Below, in pieces: positions 21,061 to 31,453 of a stretch of DNA of 64,000 nt; the stretch's first letter is position 1; every line of letters begins with the position of its first letter. The stretch is from Anas platyrhynchos (lineage: Eukaryota > Chordata > Aves > Anseriformes > Anatidae). A program made the translations under genes and the position numbers. The DNA is taken from positions 89,463,501 through 89,527,500 of the forward strand of contig NC_092588.1 of NCBI RefSeq assembly GCF_047663525.1. The letters run 5' to 3'. The notes under the pieces are model-generated. The model was not told the origin of the DNA. It did no database searches and saw only the letters and a list, made by a program, of their open reading frames with translations.

Positions 21061-24000
21061 GTAATTAACCTCCTTATGCTTACAGGGAAGTCCTATGGAA
21101 TGGAAGAGTAATTAAAGGCTCTTTAAACGACAGAGCAAAACTCCCAAAGATTTCAGTCAGTGCAGATTTAGGATTTGAGTCCGATAGGATTTCCTCAGAC
21201 ATAAAATAAAAATGACTTTTTTGTTGTAGGTAAATTCTCCAAATCTGATATTTTTAGTTAGTCTATACAAGTTTGCAGCCTGGATGAATAATTTTAATCA
21301 CATTTAATTTAATTTAGGATGGTACAAGGCAATTAGTGATAAGGTATATTGGAATTTTCCATGAAAGCGAGCAGGTGGATAATTCATGTTGGAATAGGGT
21401 GGTCTCAACTTCATTCAGGCAGTGTCATACAACGGACAAAAGCAAGGCCTGGATAGTAAAATTAATTTGCAAGACGTATCTTTAGGTAACCTGATCCACA
21501 TCTCTTCTGCAAAGGCACAGAGGGAGAGTTTTGCATCGTTTTTGTTCATGCCTGAATGGGACTTCTGGAGTCTGAATCAGTGTTCCTCCAGGTGAATTCG
21601 CACAGCCAAGCAGAGGAGATGTGAATTTTCCTGGACTTTGGAGCTTCTTTGCAAGAGAACTGATGAAAACATCAGCTAAGAATATCAGGTCACACAACCA
21701 CTCAGTATTACTTAATGGAGGTAAGCCTTGCAACCCTTGATTCATAACTTCATCAGACTCCTTTTGCAAATCAAAATGAAAAGAAAGATGCAACCTCCTC
21801 AAACTCTTGCAAAGTGTTTTTGAGTCAGTGGGGAGTTGGAGCTCTGAATTTGATAGTTCCCAACAGCATTTATAATGTACCCCCTCTGAGGATGCATGTC
21901 TCAAGAGTGTCTTGGTTCACTGATAATGAACACTGTCCTGTTTTTCAGGATTCACCCATGTCCTTTGAAAGTCTTTCAATATTTCTTTATCTTCTTATTA
22001 TACAGGCTATTTCTTCTCTCCTGATACCAGGTAAAGTTGATTGTATTGTGCTGTTTTTGACAAACGTATGACAGAGAGTATGGGAAAATGTCAGTCATTT
22101 TGGTTCAGTCTTTGGAGCTCTGAGAACTTCTGGATCTCAAGAAACTCAAGAAGCTTCCTATTCTGTCACCTCAGATGTACATGGCAGACTTAGAGGTTAA
22201 TAGCTTGGCAGTGCAATGGAAAATGAATTTGGCTTGCATTCTCCTGAAGCCACTTTGGAAGAACACTAATGGGATTTTCTGCACAGCATGACATTACCTT
22301 CTCTCTCTGCCCAGTGCAGTATAAATTCACCATTTCCAAGAAACTCCCCAGCTGCAGGGCATATAGTTCAGGCTGAGAAAAGGTTCTCCACAGAGATGCA
22401 TTGCGATGTGTTAACCCAGGTGCAGGTAACTGAGAAGGGTTGGAGGAAGCCAGGCAGGCACCAAACGGCAGGCAGAGCACTGCAAGGAGGGGAATGGCTG
22501 GGGGTCCTCCTTGATTAGCAATCTTCAGTGGTAGTGTAGTGGAAGTATTTAATAAGTGTTCTAATAAACGTATTTCCATTTGAAAAATGAAGATCCACAC
22601 TCAATAGAAGTTAATTAAAATGATGTAAAATGCAACCTCAAAAAGATTAATTGATGTTAGTGACAGCTTGGCTTTCCCTCATGTTTCTGGAAGCTCAGTC
22701 TCCTAGTCCAGATCCATAAAAACCGGCTGTGGGTTTTCAAGGCAACTTTTTACTTCAGCATTTTCAGTCAGCATTTGACTGTCATGAATAGGAGTTTGAC
22801 CTGAAAAATAATGAGTGATCAGTTAGAATATAAATTTAGGAAAAGAAGAGTGGTTAGGATTTTCAGAAACCTTTAGGTGAATGATGGTCCCGTTTGCTGG
22901 CACACTTAATGTGACCATGTTGCTAACTGCTATGGAAAGGACAGCCATGTCCTCCTCCTTCCCCACCTTGGACCACTGTTGCTCTTCTGCCAACTCCCTG
23001 GCATGCACTGAACAATCACATAACCACCGACAAGACAAAGTTACTGAAAACTCACTCCCATGGCCCTGACAAGACTTGTTTTCCAGTGATGTTGTCCCAG
23101 TGCAACTGCACTGCTGAGCCAGGACCTGTGTGCACTCTGCAAGACATGGCAAGCTCTGAAAACTATGGGAACTCCCACAGGGAGAAAATATGTGTCTTGT
23201 ATGTCAGTGTGAGTGGGCAGTGCCCAGTCCTAGCCCCATGTGCATGTTGATCAGAGGGTATCGTGCCTTAGGCATCACTCTTTTTTTCATCCCAAGGGCA
23301 TAGGCTAGTTAATGAGGTATATCTACCTGACAGTATATTGCAGCTTTCAGTTAGTGTGACAACAGTTGAGCTAGTCTGTACTAGTTATTAATACTACATG
23401 TGGACTTGCCCTTGTCCTAGTGGCTTTACTCACACTTGGGAATCATTAGGATTAAATGCCAGACTAAGTCACTACAATGTCCCTGGTCATTAAATAGCAC
23501 CCAGGCAAGTTGAACAAGAAGAAGAAGAGGGCAAGCTAAGGAAAAAATCCCATAGTGGAAGAGAGGAGGGCTCAGGTTGTGGTGACATGATAGCTTTCCC
23601 TGGAAGGAAAATGCAGTTCAGGGTATTCCTCCCAGCCAGCACCTGGGCTGCGGTTCCCAGCCTCTGTTGTGCTGCCCCAGTACTTCTCTCCAGCCAGACT
23701 GGAAACCAGGTTGCTGAAATAATGAGTTACCAGAAACACACAGATCTTCAACCTCCCCAACCACAACCGCTGCTTCTCAGACGAGAGAGCCTCTTTAGCA
23801 CTACCAAACAGCTGACATGGAGTGTCAGCACAGCCCTCCTGCAGTGCTCGGCTGGACCAAGACCCCCGAGCATGTTCCTGCAGGGTCTGGTGGGCCTGCT
23901 TGCCTGCACAAAGCTGCTCTTGTGCTCAGGTGCTCACAGCATCGAGCACCCGATTTAAATTCAGGTGCTCATCTGAGCAATCCATGCTGTTAAATGTTGG

Positions 24001-24599
24001 CCAATAATTTTATGAAACCTCTTTAAATTGTCTGTCACCTCCGGGGCACTGATGCTTCAGTCCCTTGTTGCTGAGGCCTCTCTGCTTTACCGTGGCAGAG
24101 AGCTGCCTTCCCCCAGGCACCCATCTGGTGACAGCAGCAGCCGTTGTGTGCACCAGGAGAAAAATATGGTTTGAGTTTCCTGCTCCCACCCCTAATATTT
24201 ATTTTAATATTTTGTTCTGACTTAAGACATTATTACATAAATGCTTTACCACTGCCTTTAGGGAATGTTTTAAAGTGTTTTGATTCCTAGTTGTTGTTTT
24301 CTTTTTATTCCGTATGTCAACCAGTGCAGCAGGGAGCCTACTGCAGAGACTAGGAAGATGGGAAAGTCCCAGTGTTACCAGTACTCAACCCACCCTGCAA
24401 CAATAGGTGGCTGGAGAGGCTGAGTTTTGCCTGGAGAGTAGAAAGAGGAATATTCTAGATTTTCAGCAAGAAATTTCAAGAAAGATTGCATTGACAAAGG
24501 CCTCACACGCAGGGTAAAAATGTCAGTAGTAACTCACGAAATAAATTCGATGAGAATAGACATCTCTAGCACTAGCCGCCCGTTTCACTTGGAGAATAG
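21061..24599. other. Non-coding unique sequence
   Basis: Open frames reach 140 codons (21482-21904, minus) without recognisable domains. AT-rich at the start and GC-richer near 23600-23950. Homeodomain-like TTTAATTTAATTTAGG sequence occurs near 21300. No repeat family recognised. Confidence 0.5.
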
Positions 24600-25700
24600 T
24601 TTTCCAGCCTCACTCAGAGTAAAGCTTTTCCTTTTCTCTTACCCTAATGCTAATCCCGTTCTGCATCTCAGAGTAGGCACCCCATCCTCTCAACAACTAA
24701 AAGCTCCTCAGGGATGACAATTTTTTCTGCACTCGGGTTCCTTTGGCAGCCTCTGCCCAACCTCACACTAAGGATTTGAGCATTCTCCCTCCGTCCTCCT
24801 CTCTCTCTCTACCATAATCATTGACTGATCTACAAGACACAGTCTCCACTGTCCTTATATTCAGTATTCCTCAGAGATGGATTTTGGTATCACACCTCCG
24901 TTTCCTTTGGCAGCTCTTTCAGCCCCAATAACAAGCATCCAGCTTTCACTTCTCCTCTACTTTAGCTCTCACCCTAGGTTGAAAAGGGCAGCCCAGCCCT
25001 CCTAAAGACTAAGTATGCCTTAGCAGAGGATGCTTTCTTCAGCTTTCATTTTTCTTGTGTCCTCCTCCCAACCCCCATGTAACCATAGCTCCAAGCTTTC
25101 ACTTTTTCTTGTCTCTGATCCTAAGCCTGTCCCTAGGCTGACCCACAGGCTCACAGGATCCCCAGGGCACGAGTAAATCATAATGTCCAGGATCAGCCTC
25201 ACCTGGGGCCTCTGCCCACACCTGTGAGCCCATGAGCTCTATTTAGGCTTAGCCTAGAGCAGTTGCACTCTTCTTGAGCTGTGTTGGAGGAGCATGGTCT
25301 CCAGCTCAGCTGTGCTTGGTTACAGCCTTCCTCCCTGATCTGAACCCAGCCTGTGGAGAGTTCTCCAGGCTTGTTCCTCAATACCATGGCTCTGACTGGC
25401 AGTCACTGGACCTGATCCTAACCCATGGACTCACTTCCTGGATTGACCTTGGATGTGCTTCGTCATGATGATACTGCATTATCATCTGGACACTTGCTCA
25501 AGCCAGGCTGTCTGTGTCTCTGTGTCTGCCGTGCTTGCCTCATTCAGGTACTGTGGGGCTGGGCTCTGGGGGGTTAGGCCCTTGCATGGTTCCATGTTAG
25601 CACCCTGCTCCCTAGGGAGTAGTGTTGCTTGCTGCAGCCTGGCATAGGCTGCAAACTCTGTTCCACTCAGAAGTTCAATTTGTCTTAGCAGAGAGAGAGT
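24600..25700. repeat. Degenerate tandem array, left part
   Basis: Recurring landmarks are seen: CCTTTGGCAGC at about 24740 and 24905; CTCAGAG or TAGCAGAGGATG-type blocks at about 24668, 24870 and 25020; and CTTTCAC followed by CCTAGGCTGA-like or CCTAATCC-like pieces at about 24637, 24940-24970 and 25098-25140. The spacing is about 135-165 bp, so the region looks like a decayed satellite-like array of pyrimidine-rich units. From about 25200 to 25690 the pattern weakens but CCTGATCCTAACCC recurs at 25410. The CT microsatellite at 24797-24810 is part of it. No family is recognised and boundaries are approximate. Confidence 0.5.
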
Positions 25701-26295
25701 TCATAAAATCATACTATGGTTGAGGTGGGAATTGACCTCTTGAGGTCATTTGGTTCAGCTCTTCTGCTCAAGAGCTGGTAGAGCAGGTTGCCCAGGACTG
25801 TGTCCATGCAGCTTTTGAATATCATCAATGATAGAGACTCTATTGCCTCTCTGGGCAGTCTGTGCCAGCACTTGGTCACAGTAAAGAAATGCTTCCTGAT
25901 GTTCAGACTGCACCTCCTGTGTTCCAGTTTGTGCCCATAACCTCATGTCCTGTCACTGATTACCACCGAAAAGAGCCTGGTTGTGTCCTCTTAGCACCCT
26001 CACTCCAGTTATTTATAGACATTGATGAGATTCCCCTGAGCCTTCTCCTTTCCAGTCTGAACACTCTCAGCTCTTTCAGCCTCTCCTTGTGTAAGAGATG
26101 TAAGTCCTTCAGTCATCTTAGTGGCCCTTTGTTGGACTCTCTCCGGTATGTCTGTCTCTCTTGTACTGGGGAGCCCAGGAATGGACACACAACTCCAGGT
26201 GTGGCCTCACCGCGCTGAGTAAAGGGGAAGGGTCATCTCAAGTGGCAACGCTTCTAATGCAGCCCAGGTTACTGTTAGTTCAAGCTCCTGCACTG
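25701..26295 (-). mobile_element. CR1-family LINE, 3' end (minus strand)
   Basis: The plus strand starts with TCATAAAATCATACTATGG, the antisense of the typical CR1 3' terminus with ATTCTATGATT repeats, and follows the CR1 order: a GACCTCTTGAGGTCATTTGG-like piece, GCAGGTTGCCCAGGAC, GAAATGCTTCCTGATGTTC, TGCCCATAACCTCATGTCC, CCTTCTCCTTTCCAGTCTGAA, CAGGAATGGACACA, CTCCAGGTGTGGCCTCAC and GCTTCTAATGCAGCCCAGG. It is 5'-truncated, about 595 bp, as is usual for CR1. It is clearly younger than the copies at 19.1, 29.3 and 42.7 kb. It interrupts the tandem array on either side. Confidence 0.93.
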
Positions 26296-26890
26296 TTGTC
26301 TTTGGCAGACCTTTCCCAGCCATATTCTAGCTCTGAGCTTTCACCTTCTCTCAGTCTTAACCCTAATCCTGCAAGCATCCAACTCCACCCCGAGACTCAC
26401 AGCTTCTTAGAAGCGGATGCTGTTTCGTTTCCACCTCCACTGCAGCTGTGTCTCTGGGCTTTGTCTCATCACAATCCAAAACATTAAGGGAAAGGCCACC
26501 CATGTCTCAGGGACCTTATTCCATCAAGAGCCTAAATCTTCCTCCCAGAAGAAGGCCAGTCCACCTCTAGCTCTTGGCTTTCTCCTTCTTTCTACCCCAA
26601 GGGGGCCCATAGACCCAAAAAGTCTACTTGAGCAGAGACATTCTCTTTCTCTAAGCCCTAACCCTTGCCTGACCAATCTTTCTCAGAGGAGAATTTTAGT
26701 ATCTGCTCAAAGTTCTCTTCAGCATTACTTTTCCAAAGATATATCTGTGCTTTTTCTTCATCTCATCCCTAATCCTAGGCTGATCTGTAGGGAGAGGTCC
26801 TCACTGTCAGGTGCCTCAATGTTCTTCTGAGGAGACTTTTAGCATCAATTGTAAGTTACCTTTGGAAGATGCTTTTTGAGCCCCCTATAG
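26296..26890. repeat. Degenerate tandem array, right part
   Basis: Array landmarks resume right after the CR1: TCTTTGGCAGACCTTTCCCAG at about 26296, AGCTCTGAGCTTTCACC at 26331, and TAACCCTAATCC at 26348. TCTTAGAAGCGGATGC, TCTCAGAGGAGAATTTTAG and TCTGAGGAGACTTTTAG follow at about 26404, 26681 and 26825. CTAAGCCCTAACCC lies at about 26651 and CCCTAATCCTAGGCTGA at about 26766. Intervals of about 137-145 bp, or double that, match the left part, so the CR1 apparently landed inside one array. Open frames crossing it (to 137 codons) reflect its pyrimidine-rich, stop-poor composition and not a gene. Confidence 0.5.
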
Positions 26891-26935
26891 CTGTCTCTGT
26901 TTGCAACCATTTAAGCAAATATGCCATACGCAAGG

Positions 26936-27947
26936 TGTGGATGGGATGCATCTGAGAGTTCTCTGTGAACTGGCCCATGCCACTGCAAGGCTACTATCTA
27001 ACATAATGTCACTCACAAGTCCTACAAGGGATTGGCTACTAGTAGTATCCTCATGGGCTCAATGCAGGGACCAATATTGTCCAGTGTCTTTATTGGTAAC
27101 CTGGGTGTTAGGAACAAAGTATAGTATTTACTCAGCAAGTATTTACTGAGTTAGAGAAAATGGTTGATATGCTGGAGGTCAGGACAAGAGGAGGGACCTC
27201 GACAGGCTGGAAAAGAGACTTCTGACAGACCTCATGAAGTTTGATGAAGTCCTGCACCTGGGGAGCAATAATGACATGCTGCAGTACATGTCAAGGTAGG
27301 AAAGTGGCTTTGCAGGAATAGAGCTGGAGGCCCCGATGGGCAACAAACTGAATGTGAATCAGCCATGTGCTGTAGTAGTGAAGGGGGCCCAACTACATCC
27401 TGTATTGGCAGGGGTGCATTTGATGGAAGTGAGTCTTCGTGTCTGTTGGACACTTGGAAGGCCGTGCCTGCAGTGTGGAGTCCTCTTTCAGGCTTTTAGC
27501 ACAAGAAAGATAATTGGCATACTGGATCAAAATCAGTCAAGGGCTACTGAGATGGTCAAGGACTGGAGTATTTGGTGTCTAGCAAGAGGCTGAGGGATTT
27601 ATTCAGTGTTAAGAAGAAAAGGCACAGAGTGCATGTCACTGCTGCTTAGAGCCAGCCTGTTTGTTCCCAGAGGTGCACAGTGACAGGGCAAGAGGCCACA
27701 AGATGGAACTTAAGAAATTCCAATAAGATCTTTAGGGAAAAAACTTCACAACAAAGTCAGTCAAACACTGGAACAGATGCACAGAGACTCTGCAGGATCT
27801 TCACCCTCAGAGGTATTCAAAGCTCAGCTTGCTGAAGCCCTGAGTAGTGTGCATGACCTAACTTTAAAACTGGTTGTGTTTGTGCAAAGGGGTATGGCCA
27901 GATGACAACCAGAGATCCCTTTCTATCTAAGTCATTGTATGATTATG
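26936..27947 (+). mobile_element. CR1-family LINE, 5'-truncated with internal deletion (plus strand)
   Basis: It begins with sequence encoding DGMHLRVLCELAHA, the conserved block in the CR1 ORF2 reverse transcriptase region. At about 27070 it jumps to the part that encodes the equivalent of GPVLFNxFINDL, skipping several hundred bases of the family sequence. The order then continues through GGGACCTCGACAGGCTGG, CCTCATGAAGTTTGA, CCTGCACCTGGGGAGCAA, an HWNR-like stretch near 27765 and the 3' terminus with GTCATTGTATGATTATG. The reading frame is broken in several places, so it is an inactive copy. The length is about 1.0 kb, the longest mobile element in the window. Confidence 0.9.
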
Positions 27948-29204
27948 CTGTTGTATACATAAGTCTTTGTAAGTTCATACCCTAATCAGATTACTCTGAG
28001 AACGAGGTGTGTTGTCTGCAGCAGCAGATTCTGCCTGTGCAGAGCCTGCTCTGTTTTAAGCCACAGTGTCACAGGACCAATATTTAAACACTTGTTGACA
28101 CACTAACACAATGTTCCGGCACTTAATGGTGGTAGGAAATGATTGTATCTGATCCAAAATTCAAAATTATCCTCACAGTTTTTCAGAACTGGTACAGGTG
28201 TTCAAATTTATGCATTCACTGTCCTGTGCAGTTTCAAGGAAGAGAGGAAGATGTTTCAAACCCTTTGGGAAATCCCTGGCATGGTAACGGCCAGGGGAAG
28301 GAATTTCTGTGCCCAGAGATTAAAGCTGAGAAAGTTGCCCACTGCTCCCCACTTCCCTGAGTGATGGAATAGCTCTTCTCATCTTCATCCCCTCCTCTCT
28401 CACCCATAAGCAAACCAAGAACGTTGCCCACTTCCACTGGAGGCATTTGGATACGTGCTTCCTCATGCTGCCCACTGCCTGTAAGCGACATGACATTTTT
28501 TCCCTTCACACCAGCTACTCCAGAGTCCCCTAGCACTGCTTTTTCTCCTATTCTCCCCTTTCTCCTCCTCTTCCCTGCCCACCCATCTGTTTAAAAAAAA
28601 AAAAAAAGCCATTAAAAATGTACATACTTGCTGGGAGAGCAGTGAGAGGCAGCAGCCCAACTCAGTTCAATGTTTGCTTAGGGCAGACTGTCTCTGGCTT
28701 CAGTGCATGGTGGTGTGCTCCAACAGCTCACTTGAATATTTCCCCAGAGGGTAAAGCCTTTGCTCTCACTGTGAATTCATACATCAGCATTGTGCTTATA
28801 AAAAACATGGACTCTTACTTCACTGCAGGTTTGTTACAAGGGATTAAAAGAGAACACTTCAGCACCTTATGTATCTGGTCAGACAGCACCTGGCAGGCCA
28901 GCCAAGGGATATGAATGCTCTTCTCATCTGAAGAGCTGGCTCAAGGAGCATCATCTACAGGTACAGGTAGGCTCAAACCAATCCCCCACACTGGGATACC
29001 CAGAAACTCAGAGCCAACATGATGTTTGAGGCATATACCTGACTCCCCATATTCTGTGTATGTGTCTTATGGCAGGGAGGTGAGCGATCACAAAATACTG
29101 CATACACAACTTTTCATCCAGGAGTGTGCAAGGCTGACTCCACTGACCAGCAGCAGATGACGGTCTTGTTCCCTGCTCCTTGTGCTTGGAGCCACTCACA
29201 CATC
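27948..29204. other. Non-coding unique sequence
   Basis: Contains a 15-base A run at about 28591-28605 and only short open frames. No additional repeat family recognised. Confidence 0.5.
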
Positions 29205-29440
29205 CATGTTTATGTGAGCTTGTTTAGTTCCCGTCTGAACCACACTTACCCTGGCAATGAGATCCATAGGTGAATCTTATCCCATGTGAGAAGTTATTTT
29301 TTCCTCTTTGTTTTCTAAAACTCACTGTCTGCTCTCTTCAATGGATGGGCTTAAATCCTCTGGTGGCATAAAACATCATTCCTCCTATTTTGGGTCATGA
29401 CCTAATCATATCAAATTATTGTTGGCTCCCGCATCTCTGA
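29205..29440 (-). mobile_element. Ancient CR1-family LINE fragment
   Basis: The order TGGCAATGAGATCCATAGGT, then a CCCATGTGAGAAGTTATTTT-like piece, then TTTGTTTTCTAAAACTC, then a CTTCAATGGATGGG-like piece follows the antisense order of old amniote CR1 copies (GGCAATGAATTCCACAGGT, GTGTGAAAAAGTACTTCC, TTTGTTTTAAACCT, and so on). On the minus strand the WNSLAR position has decayed to MDLIAR. It is short, diverged and lacks both ends. Confidence 0.6.
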
Positions 29441-31410
29441 GATAGCTGGTGGGGAAACTGCAGGTTTTTAAAAGCTATGCCCTTTGCTGGGTATTAGATG
29501 TGCTATTATTGCCATTCTCTTCCCTACCAGAGCACAAAGCGTGCTTAGCAGCACTCACGGAGCTCCTCAAACAGTACACAGGCTGAAACTACAGTCTGTC
29601 CTGCAGTTTCTCTTCATGTGCTCTGTGCTGACAATGGAGACCCAGATAAGGAGGGAGGCAGATGCTCTAGGAAACTAGTTTTCTTCTTTCTATTCCTCCT
29701 CAGGGAATGCGGGCAGACATGACTAGCATGGATTTTATAGACTGCATATAGGAAACAGTGATAAATGTAACTTCTCCTTTATGATTCATAAATATTAAAA
29801 ATGTGTCCAGATCTGAAATCAAGATGATTAGTTAAGGCAAGGAAAATTCTTGAGTACTCCCACTTTGTCTTTGCAAAATCAAAAAGTAGGATACTGAAAT
29901 ATAACTGATACAAAATCAGAAATGTCTCCTTTTTGGTGATAAAGGCCCAGCCAGTTAGTTTCATTAAGTAAACTGGAAATTAAACCAAACCCCTCATTAC
30001 TTCTGATGTGATGTTTCTATGAATACTCCAAGCATAATTCAGCAGTGTATGTTTTTGACATAGCCTGTACTTTGTTCCACTGTCAGGGCTTTGTTAAAGC
30101 ACCAGACAGAAGCTACAAAATCAGATTGCGGGCTGTTTTGGTCAAGTGGTTGTTGAAGCTAATTTATCAAAGGAAAAAAGAATGGTTATGAGGTATTAGT
30201 GGCTGCTGAGGCTTCACTCACCTTCTTTTTATTGCCTTCAAAATGAAGACCAAGTGACCATAGCAATTGCTATTTGTCATTAGGCCAAAACAAAATGATT
30301 TCTGTGGCATTAAGTGAACACTACCCCAGCAAATAAATGCCTTGAAGGCAAGGGAAGGCAGAAAAGAAGAAAAGCAACCAATGGGAAAGGTGGTATAGGG
30401 TAAGACAAAACTATGGTCTGAAGGGTGAGAGACTGCTCCTGAGGCAGTGTCCCAGCCCCAGGTTCAATTTCAGTGCTGTTGCTGTCGTTTGCATGAACCT
30501 AAACATCTGTCCACACTGTTTGCACCACAGCTACCTTTAGCTGCTTCACTCTCCTTTGCCTTGAGAACAAAAGAGGGTCATAGTATTGTTCTATTTACCA
30601 TGAGTTTCACTTCCAATATCATCAGGAAAATTCATGTGCAGGAGTGTGGAGCCGAAGTATTTGCCTGAACTGATTGTTTTCTCTCTTAGGCTCTCGGTTT
30701 AGAGGTGGGAAGCAGATTATAAAGGAGCATCCCTTCTTCCTTTTTTTTTTTTTTTTTAACTCTCGTGCTTTGATTATTTTTTATTTTTTTTTTAAGAGGG
30801 AAGAGTCTTGTAGTTTTGTCCAGATTTTCTTATAGGGTACATGGTAGACAAGAGGAGAGGAGGAGATAAGAATTCTGGAGGATACAAGAGAAGAATATGC
30901 AAAGACTTTAGGAGTTCACTGTCCAAACAGATTTAGAGCTGCTACTCCATCACTTCATAAATTAGAGGTATTAAGCATGATGCCTCTTCTGGTAGCAGTT
31001 ATCATTAGGGTAGCCCAGAGTTCAGATAACAAGCATGTTAGGACTGCAGTACTTTGTACATTTATCTACAAGTGCCTAAGATCGCATGATGCCACAGAAA
31101 CAAGTGATGCTTTGTAGTTGCAAAATGTTGAGAACTGTTAGATGTATAATTACTATTTTTTTCAGTGTGACCACTGAACTGCTGTAAACATGGCAGAGTT
31201 GATATCTTCATGAAGGGAAATGAGTGAAATATCTTTATTTCACTGATGCACTCCAAATCCTACTAGTGTTTGAAATTCTGATGCTCCCAGTGGAAGCATT
31301 AGCTTGGAAACTTTCTTCTGCTTCATTTTTCTCTTAATCATCTGAGGACAATGAATTGCTACCTATTAGCATCTCAGCCCTTTTTAAAATATTTTTATTT
31401 TTTACCTGAA
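29441..31410. other. Non-coding unique sequence
   Basis: Holds T runs at 30741-30757 and about 30776-30793 and otherwise ordinary AT-rich sequence. No gene or transposon recognised. Confidence 0.5.
30741..30757. repeat. Poly-T tract (17 T)
   Basis: Seventeen T, with a second T-rich tract about 20 bp downstream. Confidence 0.9.
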
Positions 31411-31453
31411 TTATATATGTGTATGTGTATATATACATATATATATATATATG
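31411..31453. repeat. TA/TG microsatellite
   Basis: Mixed TATATGTGTATGTGTATATATACATATATATATATATATG tract, an imperfect compound dinucleotide repeat. Confidence 0.9.

Noticed and set aside
25862-26218. 118-codon plus-strand open frame
   Set aside because: It is the antisense strand of the CR1 LINE, not a host gene.
26341-26365. Interstitial telomere repeat
   Set aside because: Only single degenerate CCCTAA-like pieces occur per long unit, with no contiguous TTAGGG run.
26417-26830. 137-codon plus-strand open frame
   Set aside because: It lies in the pyrimidine-rich tandem array, and the peptide simply reflects Ser/Leu/Pro-rich repeat units.
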